Part shown: positions 45,052 through 55,854 of the stretch, piece by piece
How positions within the stretch are numbered: position 1 is the first letter of the stretch
How the letters are laid out: the number at the start of each line of letters is the position of its first letter
DNA from: Tribonema minus
Lineage: Eukaryota; Sar; Xanthophyceae; Tribonematales; Tribonemataceae
Direction: 5' to 3'
Length of the DNA: 64,000 bases
NCBI GenBank assembly: GCA_017506865.1
Contig: JAFCMP010000057.1
Coordinates: forward strand, 744,001 to 808,000
Translations under genes and position numbers: made by a program
Notes under the pieces: generated by a model
The model's input: only the letters and a program-made list of their open reading frames with translations
The model's database searches: none
What the model was told of the DNA's origin: nothing

Positions 45052-48000
45052 ATGCCGCAAGGCAATCCACTCGAAGAGATTTTACGCAACATCCTCCACT
45101 TCTTCCAAGGGAGGGACCCCTCGCAGGACGCCGGCACGGATGAGCCGCGCGCCTGTGAGGTGGTGGCTGTGGCGCCGCAGAAGGTCGAGCTGAGCACTAC
45201 GACGCCCAGCCCCCTTGCCGCCACCAGCGCTCAGCAGGAGGGGGGCGCAGCGCGCCAGCACGACGGCGCCGCCGCGCCAGCGCAGCGCGCCGCTGCCGTG
45301 CAGGATAGCTGTATCGTCCCCCCCGCCGCGTCCACCACCACTGCCACCCCCAGCATCACCAGCCCGGCCACGGTCAGCGAGCCTCCTTGCGGCTCCGCCA
45401 CGACCGTCTGCGCCGAGGCTGCTATCTGCGGCGGCGCTGCCGTCGCCATGGCTCCGGCCATAGACAACACGCCCGCCACCACCGCCGCCTCCGCCGCCGC
45501 CAGCACTGCAGCAACCACCGCTGCTACTACTTATGCAGCAATCAGCATCAGCGAGCTCATCACCGAGCCCTCCGCGTCCGACGACGTCACCGCCTCCATC
45601 GCCGCCGCCGCCGCCGTCGCGGCGCTCGCTGACGCTGCTGCGGTGCGCGTCGCCGCCGTCGAGGACGCGCTGCCCGCTGCCACTTCTGCCGTCACGGTAC
45701 CGCGCGCCAACGAGGAGTCCGCCGCCACCGCCGACGACAAGACGGCGATCTCCGCTCTTGTGGTTACTTCACCTGTGAAGTACGTCGACGAGCTCACTGC
45801 GGACGACCGCGCGTCCACTCCCGCCACCACCGCCACCGCCGCCAGCGCTGCAGCGGTCATTGCGGCTGTTGCTTCTTCTGCGGCTATCGTCGTCAGCGAG
45901 CCCATCGCTGGCGCCGCCGCGACTGACGGCGGCATTACTGCCGCCGCAGCTGCCCCAGCGCTCGACGACTCTGCCGCGCTGATCATCACCACCGCCGACG
46001 ACGACTCGAGCACCGCCGCGTCCGCCGTCTCTTGCGTTGACGAGCTCTCCCCCAAGACCACGGAGGACGCAGACGTCACTTCAACTTCAACTGTGACGTC
46101 CGCCAGCGAGCTCGTCCCCAACAGCCGTGCGCTCTCGCTCGCGACGGCGTCCACCGCCGATGCCGCGCAGCTCCTCACAGCTGACACTCACGCTGGTGCT
46201 GCACCCATCGGCGGCAACGCAAGCATCACCCCTTTCACAGTTGCTCGCAGCGACGAACCCGCCGTCGCCGCTGCCAAGATGAGCGCTGATGCAGCGACCG
46301 CTGCCCTCGAGCCGACCGTCGCGCTGCCCGCGCTTGAGGACGCCCATCTCCTAGCCACTTCTGCAGTCGCTCGCCCCAACGAGACTGCCGTTGTCACCCT
46401 TGGCAGCAACGACAGCGACATCATGGGCTACGGCGCTCCATCATCTTCAACTGTGACGCTCTCCGCCGAGCTCACCGCGGACGGCCACGCGTCCGCGCCC
46501 GCCGCCGCCTCTTCTGCGGTCATCACGCAGCTCGGCACGGGCGCCGCTTCAACCTCCGCCGTGGCCGTCAACGACGCCACCGGCATGATCGCCGCCCCTT
46601 GCGCAATCGCGCGCGCCGACGAGCCTGCCGCCGCCGCCGCCAGCAGCATCGCCGCCGCGGGGATGAGCACTGATGCGGCGGCTGGCACCCTCGAGCTGCT
46701 CATTGTACCTGCCACTGCCGCCGAGGACGAACTGCCCTCCGCCATCAAAACCGTCGCCCGCGCCGACGAGTCCGCCGCCAAGACCGCGGACTTCGCCGGC
46801 ACTTCAGCTGTGACGTCCCCTGGCGCGCTCATCGCGGACGGTCGCACGCGCTCGCCCGCCGCCACCTCTGCAGCGGACATCGCGCAGCTCGGTTCAACCT
46901 CCTCCATAGCCGTCGACGCCGCCGACGTGATCGCCACCCCTCCCGCGATTGCGCGCGCCGACGAGCCTGCCGCCGCCGCCGCCGCCAGCAGCATCGCCCT
47001 CGGGATGAGCACTGATGCAGCGGCTGGCACTCTTAAGCCGCTCGTCGCACCCGGCGCCGCCGCCGAGGACGAGCTGCTCGTTGCCTCGTCCACCATCATG
47101 TGCGCCGACGCGTCCGCCGCTAAGACCACGGACTTTGCCGTCACTTCAACTTCAGCTGCGACGTGCCCTGGCGCGCTCATCGCGGACGGTCGCCGGCGCT
47201 CGCCCGCCGCCGCCTCCGCAGCCGACTTTGCGCAGCTCATCGCTGGTGACGCTCCAACCGTCGTCACAGCACCCGTCACTATCAAAGACGTAATCGCCGC
47301 TCCTTGCGCGGTCGTCTGCGCCGACGAGCCTGCTGCCGCCGCCGCCGCCGCCGCCGAGATGATTGCTGACGGCCCCAAGATGACCACCGTGCCCTTCGCT
47401 GCTGCCGCGGTGTCGGCTCGGCACGTCAAGGACGCAGACATCAAACAGGTGAGGATTGTCTTCGTCCGCTGGTGTTTGTGAATGTTGCAACTCTGGCGTA
47501 CGCAGGCTCTGTTCAGTAAATTGTGTGTGTGAAGTTCTGCAGGAGTTGAAGTTGTGGTAGTACATGCATGGGTGTAAAGTAGTGCTCTCTTCAGCAAAAC
47601 CATTTGAGACGTTATGTAGGAGTCAAGTATTGATGACATGCATGGTTGCAAAGTGTGCAGGTACGCTTGCTGCTTCGAAGTACTAGCTGCTTGCTACAGG
47701 TTTCTTTCTTATACTTTGAAGTACTTCTTTTTCCAAGTAGATTTTCTCCAGTTCCGTGCTAGACTCCCGCGGATCTACGCACGAGCGTCAGTTGTGTATG
47801 TGTGCATACGCCAAGTCAAGCGCAGTCGAACAGGAATATACGTCAAGTAGCACGCACGCCATCTGCACAATTTGAAGTTCTCAGTTGTCTGAAACTCACT
47901 GTTTCTTTCCAGAAACTTGTGGTCATCGCGTCGCGCGTAATTGCGGTGCATGATACCTACTGCCCGCATACGTGTGCGCATTCACTCTACATACCTATGA

Positions 48001-51000
48001 TCACACATACTTCCACTCCGACTTTGAAGAGCGCCTACCAGCGACTTCACGGTCATTTGACCAGAGTAGCGCAAAACAGCGTACTGCGATGTATTTGCCG
48101 CACAATTTCTGACCAACGCGCACTTCAACTCTATTTGCTCACAGGGCTCGCAGGTCATCGCCGCCCCCCCTCCCGCGCGGCGCGCTACTGCGTGGGGGCA
48201 CGACCAGCAGCACCGACGGACGGCGCGCGCATCCTCCGCCACTCCTCAACGGTTCCGCACAACCACCACCGCCAGCAGCAGCGTCAAGTTCAGCCCTGCG
48301 CCGACGGCCAAGCAGCAGGCAGCGCCAGCGCCGGCGCCGATCGGCACCGCAGCGGCGGACGACGACAGCGACGACGATGACTGCTTGCCGCCAGAGCTGC
48401 CGCGGCTGACCAGGCCGCAGATGCCAGCGGCGGCAGCGGCAACAGCGCCAGCGCCGGCTATTCACAACGCGGGGCTCAGCACGCCGGCCAGCAGCGCAGC
48501 GGCAGACGTCGACAGCGACAGCGACAATTGTCTGCCAGCAGAGCTGCCGCAGCTGACGCGCAGCGCGGAGGCGGCAGCGGCAGGAGCGCCGGCAGCGCCG
48601 GAGGCTGCTACGCGCAGAGTAGAGTTCACCACGCCGCCGCGCTCCCGGCGTCCGCCCCGCGCGTTCCCCTCCATCGGCACGCCGCGTCGTCAATTCGAGC
48701 GGCTCAACGACGCGGCACAGCTGACGGAGGCAGCGGCGGCGGCGGCAGAGAGCGATGACGACAGCGACGGCGGCACTCCGCCGCGGGACTTCGCGCGCCT
48801 CGAGCGTGTCTTCCCTCCGCCACCCGCGGCAGCAGCGAGCGCTGCCATCGAGGGCGACTCGCAGGCGCCGCAGCGCGCCGCTTGCCTGCAGCGCGCGCTG
48901 CTCAGCAAGCCGCTGCGCAAGCCCGCGCCGCCGCTCGTCCTGGCGCTCTCCTTCCTCGGTGACGCGCGCGCAACCGCGGCGGCGGCGGCCGTGTGCACGC
49001 AGTGGCGCGCCGCGCTGGCACCGCATGCGCGCGCGCTGCTGCTGGGCGCGGCCGTCTGCAGCGGCATCCCCAACGGCGCGCGCGCGCCGCTGTACGCGCA
49101 GCTCGCGGCGGACACGCAGCGCGCCGCAGAAGCGGCTCGGCGCGCCGAGGCAGCGGTGCGGCGCCCCAAGAACCCCGTGGTGGCCTGGTGCCAAGACATG
49201 TGGAAGCGCATCTGCGGCGGCGGTGGCGGCGGCGGCGGCGGCGACACGGGCCGCCGCGAGCACGACCGCCGCGTGAAGAGGGGCGCGGCAACGCCGGACG
49301 CCGCCAAGATCCGTAAGGACATCGGCCGGGCGTTCACCACGAACGCTGCGGTGTCGCGCGCATCTCTTGAGCGCCTTTGTGAGGTAAGCGTTGCCGCTGC
49401 TCGATGCCTGGCCTTGCAAGTCTGGTTTTGATGTAGTGTGATGTGTTGCTTCATGTCACCGTTTGGCGCAGTGCGGAAGGGGCGCACTGAGGAGGCGTTG
49501 ATCACTTTGCATTTACAGTCAGCGCATGTAGACGTTCATTTTGCACTGCACATACAACAACCAGCCCCACTTACCACATCGCAGGCGCTCAGTGCTGTGT
49601 AGACTGCCGTGCTAGCGCTGTGCGTGCAGTGCTTTTAGGATACATCGCGGCCTGAATCAGGGCGACCGCGGCATATTGCATAGTGCCGGGGTTGAGCGCT
49701 TATCCAGGCGCACAAGATTGTTCACAACTCGACATGATTCTCACAGTACTGTACAAGCTCCACAGTCGTCCGTACCCCCCGCACGCCTCACTGTAATGCG
49801 GGGGTTCTAACCGGCTGCCATGACCCCCACCCCCCCCGCCCACTACATCTAATACTGCAGCACACTTCTACGCCCACCACATGTCATCAACCTAGAGCTC
49901 TCAAATGCCTTCGCAAATGCACCACAACAGCCCAGCAATTTATGTCACCATCACATCTTACACCGCGCCTGCTGCGCCCCCCTCGCAGGCCAACGCAGCC
50001 TGGGACCACATCGGCGTGCCCATCGACGTTCGCCGCGCGTGCCTTGAGAACATTCTGTTTGCCAGCGCCGGCGCCCCGCGCCCTTCGCCCTACCACCAGG
50101 GACAGGACAAGATCGTCAGATCGTCGCGCTTCTCATGCGCATGTACTGTGAGAACGCGCCGGAAGGACGTGAGTGATTTGGCTTGTTGAAGTTTGGTTTT
50201 GCCGTTGGCAGTTACGTGTTGAAGTACGTTGGGGTGATCGTCGATGCTCGTTGAGCCACTTATTGTCACAAGGTGCGAGTACATCGCGGAGGCTTGGTTT
50301 ACATAGATACTCTGTAGATAGTGTGTTCATGGATAGTTTAAGCGAGTCCGGTTGTACACCGCGGCTGCCGTGGCATTGCTCAATGGCATATGCATACTAG
50401 GGTTTGGGTAAGGGTAGGGTTAGAGCTAGGGCAAGGGCTGTGGAGAAGGCTTACATAGGGTCAGGCGCATTTGCGCAGTCACACTCCACGCATGGCCAGC
50501 CAACATTCCCGACAGCATCATCATTGACGACTTTACTTATTTGCATGCCATGGCTCGCAGTGGAGGAAGAGATACAAGGCGAGCCTGGCCCTTGGGCATG
50601 GCTCTTTGGCAGCAGCAGCGCTCCGCCCAAGACGGGGCGGAAGGTCTACAACCTGTACGCGCAGCTGCTTTCCACATACCGGCTTGAGGAGGTAAGATCA
50701 TGCATGGCGTTTTGTTTGCCACGCCCGTCACTCATGTATACTCGATTGACGAGGCTGTTTCTTTGTCACTGATTCACAAGTATGTAACCGCCAGATGCAA
50801 GATTGATCCATGCTGTAACGTGAGAAGAAACTACAAACTAATGTTGAAGAAGACAATTGTGAGCAATGTTGACATTGGTGACTTTTTCACACACAAAAAG
50901 TATGGTTGAAGTTGAAGTATGGTGCTTGCACTACGCGAGGTTGCGCAGTCTTGAGAAGCTGTCCGCGCGCACGCATTCCATCGTCAATCTGGCATTGCAG

Positions 51001-52424
51001 TACCGGAAGGTCACGTCAAGCACAACGCGCCATGGGCGCCGTGCGCAAGCTCGGTAGCCCAACTGCGCTCACAACGCTGTGCTGACACATGACATTCCCT
51101 GACGCGCGCGCACGCCACCCCCGCAGATCTACGCCCCCCAGACGCAGGGGGCCAGGGTCCTCGGAGGCGTGCTGCGCCAGCTCATCGAGGAGCAGCTGCC
51201 CACGCTCTCTGACCACATCGAGCGCAAGTGGCGATGCTCGCTCGACGGCATCCTGGGAGACTGGTTCGCATCGCTGCTGACGCACCTGCAGCTGCCGCAC
51301 GAGCTGCACGTCGCGCTGTTTGACTGGTGGATGGTCAGCGGGGACCTCACCGTGTTCCTGCGCGCAGGTGAGCGCTGCTGCTGCTGCGCAGTGTGTGTCG
51401 CTGTTGAAGTTGTAGTTGCGTGCTGGCGTCGGGGTTGAAGTGGCCGTGGCGGCGCTGCGCGCGTCATGTGAAGCGCCTGTTCTTGGCGCTGCACGTGACA
51501 TCAATGCCAGCCAGCAGTGTGTGTGCACATGCGATCAGATTGCGAGTGACATCATGTCGATGACGTCACTGAGGTTCCATTCTCAACTTCAAACGCCGCT
51601 TGCACTTTGCCTGGACCCGGCAGGCCTCGCACTCTTTGCGACGAACGAGAACGCCCTTCTGGGCCTAGACGACAACACGCCCGCCAACCGCAACAGGCTG
51701 GTCAAGTGCCAGTGGGACGACAGCATGTCTGCCACTCACGTGCTGCGTGCGGCTCTGGAGCTGCAGCTGCCGACTGCGGCTCGGCTGATGGACATTGAGG
51801 CCGGTGTGCGCGCCGAGATGGGGTAAGTAGCACACGTGATGCTTGCTTTTTGAACATGGTCCCAGTGACTCAGTCGGACTTGAAGTTATGAGAGGGTAGG
51901 GTTTGTGCCTCTCTCGATGCCTGTGCAGTGCAGTCACTGAGGGGGGTGCGCACTGTGCAGCATGTCTCGCAGGGTCCAACTGCCTGTGCACAGTTGGCTT
52001 TATGCTGCAACTGTTGCACCCCTTGTACATTAATGACAGAGAGTCGCGTGCTGAGGCACCTGCTCAATCGAGCATTGCATATGTCACACGCGCCTTGGCT
52101 GTGAACCATCTTGCAGCAGTACAGTACACTCCAGTATCGTCACCACGCGTAGTACACTCGTGTACTTTGGAGCTGTACACTGTGTGCTATGTGCATACAA
52201 ACGTTCAAAGTCCTCCAGGCGAAAGCACATGAAATTGAAGTACATACCCTAAAGCTCTCAAGGGCATCGCCCTGGCGCGCTTACGCTCGGCACTATCGGC
52301 AGCGCTCCACATGGCGTACTCTGGCCGTGTCATGACACACATGGCAGAATCCAGGGGGGGGGGGCACATGGAGGAGGACGTAGGGGAGGACCCCGAGATG
52401 CCATTTGGCGGCGGCGGCGTTTGA
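45052..52424 (+). CDS. TBC (Rab-GAP) domain protein with Ala-rich repeat and F-box-like regions
   Basis: Exons 45052-47448, 48145-49383, 49989-50168, 50561-50691, 51127-51367, 51624-51822 and 52241-52424 (TGA). Lengths sum to 1521 codons only if an 8-bp duplication (AGATCGTC twice, about 50110-50126) is reduced to one copy. Exon 1 is about 800 residues of Ala/Thr/Ser-rich sequence with 340-360-nt repeats (ARADEPAAAA). Exon 2 has acidic and Pro-rich segments, then an F-box-like LALSFLGDARATAAAAAVCT, and the TBC start IRKDIGRAF with the presumed Arg finger. Exon 3 has YHQGQDKIVALLMRMY, holding the Gln finger motif (usually YCQG). Exon 5 has HELHVALFDWWMVSGDLTVF. TBC proteins stimulate GTP hydrolysis by Rab GTPases in membrane traffic. 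Exon 1 is supported by its phase and length, not by homology, and the start may lie upstream. Confidence 0.82.
46603..47330 (+). repeat. Tandem coding repeats of about 350 bp in the Ala-rich exon
   Basis: Units beginning near 46603, 46945 and 47307 share CGCGCCGACGAGCCTGCCGC. More diverged units extend upstream to about 45800. Confidence 0.8.
50110..50126 (+). repeat. 8-bp direct duplication (frameshifting) in TBC exon 3
   Basis: GATCGTCAGATCGTC: with one copy removed the frame reads QDKIVALLMRMYCENAPEG and the donor phase matches the next exon; with both copies neither holds. Confidence 0.85.
50398..50437. repeat. Degenerate TTAGGG-like tract
   Basis: TAGGGTTTGGGTAAGGGTAG followed by similar units, inside a TBC-gene intron. 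Confidence 0.75.
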
Positions 52425-52438
52425 GTGGTTGTCGTTGC

Positions 52439-52538
52439 GACACTTTCAGACTGTCATACGACATGTAAATTCCTTACAGCTAGATGCCAATCATCTGGGC
52501 TTTTTCGCGCCCTGAGCGAGAATTAATAAAAAGTACAT
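52439..52538 (+). repeat. 100-bp dispersed repeat, copy 2, in the TBC 3' UTR
   Basis: Begins 15 nt after the TBC stop codon and matches 37316-37217 in inverse orientation. Contains AATTAATAAAAAGTACAT, a possible polyadenylation region. Confidence 0.9.
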
Positions 52539-53790
52539 AGAATCCGTCAGTTCTCAACATCTCACAGGACAGTCCACTGGTTCCTCTGCCGTGCAGGGTT
52601 CAAGTGCCTCGTGAGCAGCTTCTGCTTCGCGCGCCTGGCATCACCTCGGGAATGTGAAGACTGCGCGTGTGTGAACTGCCTTGGCTGTCGGATGATTCCG
52701 CAAATTGGCGCAAGCGTCGCGGCTCTACCAAGCCGCCAGACTTTCGCGGTTCACCCAAGAAATAAGCAAGTTGCTGTGGTGATGATTCGGTGTAAGCATT
52801 GGCAATCCCACAAGCCTTCTGAGATGGATTAATTGTTGATGATTTGGCACTGCTGTGGCAACTCCACAAGCCCTGTGAGGAATAAGGGATGGTTTGCTGA
52901 GGTTTTCCGTGATCTAATTGCGCAGCCCCACATGCACACGTTGTGTCTGCGGTTGCGGTGCTTGCAGGGCATTCTACTTGTATATGGCAACTTCTTATTG
53001 CAAGATGTTTGTCTCTCCAATGACTCTGCTTTGTTCGTGCTGCTGTTGCGTTTGATCTTCTTACGCCTTTGCTGGTTTGGCGTTTTTTTGTTTCACCAGG
53101 ACGACGACAGTGCCTTCCTCGTGGTATGGTATGAATATGCATTGGTTAGCTTCTTGAACACACGCGCATGCCATAAGTGCTTGCGCACGAGCATGGTTCA
53201 CAAACGCGCCACCATCAACAGAAAGTGCCGCTAGCATGACAGCACAGGCACGACATGCGCAGGAAATAGCACACAGGACAGCTGCCAATCACAAGAAAAT
53301 GCTCAGTCAGCGCGTATATGTGCAGGCATGTATGTATATGTGTTTAGCGGAGATCCAAGCAGGCACTTGCTGCGCTGCGCCACGAAAAGGTGCCCGCTAA
53401 CACCCATGTGACAACAGCCTGGCGCTGCTTCTCAAACACCCACAGTCGTTGTCAGCGTGGTCTCTTTCAGCTCTCGGAGCTGCAACAGCACCTCCAAAAG
53501 ACATGCAGGAGGCTGACCACACCAACCATGTGCCACTGCGCAAACATGCGCTGTATCCTTCATGCACGAGATTACGAACTGACCACGCGTAAATGCGGCT
53601 GCCCAAAGATGGGCAAAGGTGCGTCCCCCGCAACTGTCACAGTTGAAGTACTCGGAAGTAAACTAGGCAGCAGGGCAGGGCTCATCATCCGACGGCTAGC
53701 AGGAAAGCGCGTGCGCGCCATGCTCGACCTGCACGTGCCGCAAGCCCTCGGAGCCTGACTTCAAGTTGAAGTTTATGTACTCCGCAGTGC
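52539..53790. other. Spacer between convergent genes
   Basis: Only chance ORFs. A local duplication of about 50 bp (52780-52832 against 52837-52885, sharing CCACAAGCC) is present. No gene supported. Confidence 0.55.
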
Positions 53791-55813
53791 TCAGTTGATA
53801 GGGGGAAGAACCCCCCCGGCGCGCTGAGCCAGCGCTGCGCCCACTGGCACCAGGTCCCCCACGATGGTGCTGAGGCTCACGAGGAGCAGCACCAGTATGG
53901 CCACGCCGTTGATGGCCTCGGTGACGCCGCGCTGCAGGCGCTTGCCGTTCACAGCTTCAACTGCAAGGAAGGCCAACTGCACGGGGGGGGGGGGGGGGGG
54001 GGGCACAAGAGGTTGCGGATGGTCAGCGGCCTTGTCACTGGTCACGCCTGCTGCAGACCTTCAGTTGTCAGCGCGTTATTCAATGCACGTGCAGCAATGT
54101 GAAGTTGAAGCAGAACCTGCAGCTGCTGGAGCAGTCGACGCTTCACGGCTTTGGCTGCAAGCAGAGCAGCTACCGGCCCCACTAAGACCAAGACATGAAG
54201 ACCAAAGCACATCAAATGCAGACGTCGCTTTGTTGGATGACACAGGTGATAAGCACACATTACAGCATCCACATACTTTCAAAAAGAGACTGCACACGAC
54301 GCCCCTCACCTGACCGCCGTCGAGTCCCGGTATCGGCAGTGCGTTGATCACGGCGAGGTTGACCGATATGATGGCCGCAAACTGCAGCAGTGCCAGCGCG
54401 CCGTCATAGCGCGCGAGATCCGCCCCCTGTCGCACCACCCCCACCGGGCCGCTCAAGTTCTCCATGTCTGTAGCGAAGAGGGCGCAGCAACCGGGACGTC
54501 AGCGGCTCGGCTGCGCGCTGTGCAAAAGGTGGCAGCTTGCATTATTCAACAAGCAAAGCTTCCCAAGAAAATCAAGTTCAACCAGTTTCATCTTCATGGT
54601 GAGACCTGACCCTCACCGCAACCTGTAACCCTGGTCTAGCCCTAGCTTAGGCAAACAGGTGTTCGCCTCATGCGACAACCACAACTCTCGGGCACACTCG
54701 CGCGATAGGCACCTGAAACAGCGACGCCCCGACAACAGTGCAATCATACATGCCCGTCTCCAACCTCTGCGGCGCGACGTCAAGCGCAGTTCTATAATGC
54801 ATCGCCCCTTGCGGCTGTCCGCGCCTTCTTGAAAGCGCCCGCACGCTGCGCCGCATGTGCATCGGATGCAACTACATGAACGCGGCGGCTTCCCCACTGC
54901 AAGCTGCCGACACGTGTGACGCGGTGCGTCGCTGAGCACTGACACAAGAAACGTCAGCTTTGCCAGCACATGCCGGCGCCAGCTCACCTCCTGTTGACAA
55001 GCTCTTCCGCAACCCCGCAGTGGTGAGCTGAAACAGGCGTCCCGTCTCCTTGGTCGCCATTCCCGCGGCCTGGCAAGGATACCACAAGTTTAATACCGTT
55101 GAATGAAATAATTTCAGATGTCTAGAGGGTGCTGCGAAGTGCGTACGTGGCGACTCGGCATGTTGGCACAACCGCGCGGGCTGTTCGCATTGGTGGGCTC
55201 TGTAGAAAACGAGCAAGCACCAGATGCTGTGCTCGCAATCCGACGCACAACACACACCAGGGTAACGATGTTTGAACTATCATAGTCTGTGTGTGTGTCA
55301 GCTCGGACTGCAACCAACATCTGGTGCATTTGACCTTACAACCCTAGCCATAACCCTAATTTTAACCCTAACCCTGACCCTGTGCAAAGGCATGACTGAG
55401 CATGAGGGTGGTCTTTCAGCCTGCTTTATAATGTGTGTGGACGCAGTACAGCTGTGTCACCTGAGGTAACAACACCGCAGCGCTAGATCTGAAACTACAC
55501 ATCAGGAAAAGCACTTGGTGCCTCATATTGTGCTCTCATTCTTGTGAAAGTTTGGGCTTATGTTTTGATAGTCTAGCCCATGTTTTTTTAACAATTGTTG
55601 ACAATATGTTGATGACCTGCATCAACATTACACACCACAAACCTCACAACTATTGCAGCGCTGTCAAAGCACTCCCATTTACACAAGAGCGTTCTGTGAA
55701 GCATCATGCACTCCGCTACAGTCATGATGCATCACATTTCAGCTACTTCAACTTGAAATCATGAACTGCGGAAAACAGCCCTGTCGGCGCTAGCGGCGTG
55801 CGGAATGCGCAAC

Positions 55814-55854
<41 letters not shown>

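Noticed and set aside
46428-47651. 407-codon antisense ORF over the TBC first exon
   Set aside because: GCN-rich repeats keep both strands open. The plus frame has a clean donor, matching phase and a summed CDS divisible by three; the antisense frame has no supporting splice signals or domains.
52600-53758. ORFs of 120-180 codons on both strands in the 52.6-53.8 kb spacer
   Set aside because: No domain, low-complexity signal or splice context; length is compatible with chance at this composition.
55811-55854. True chromosome end
   Set aside because: The CCCTAA tract is only about 44 bp, internal, and lies in an intron with coding exons on both sides.
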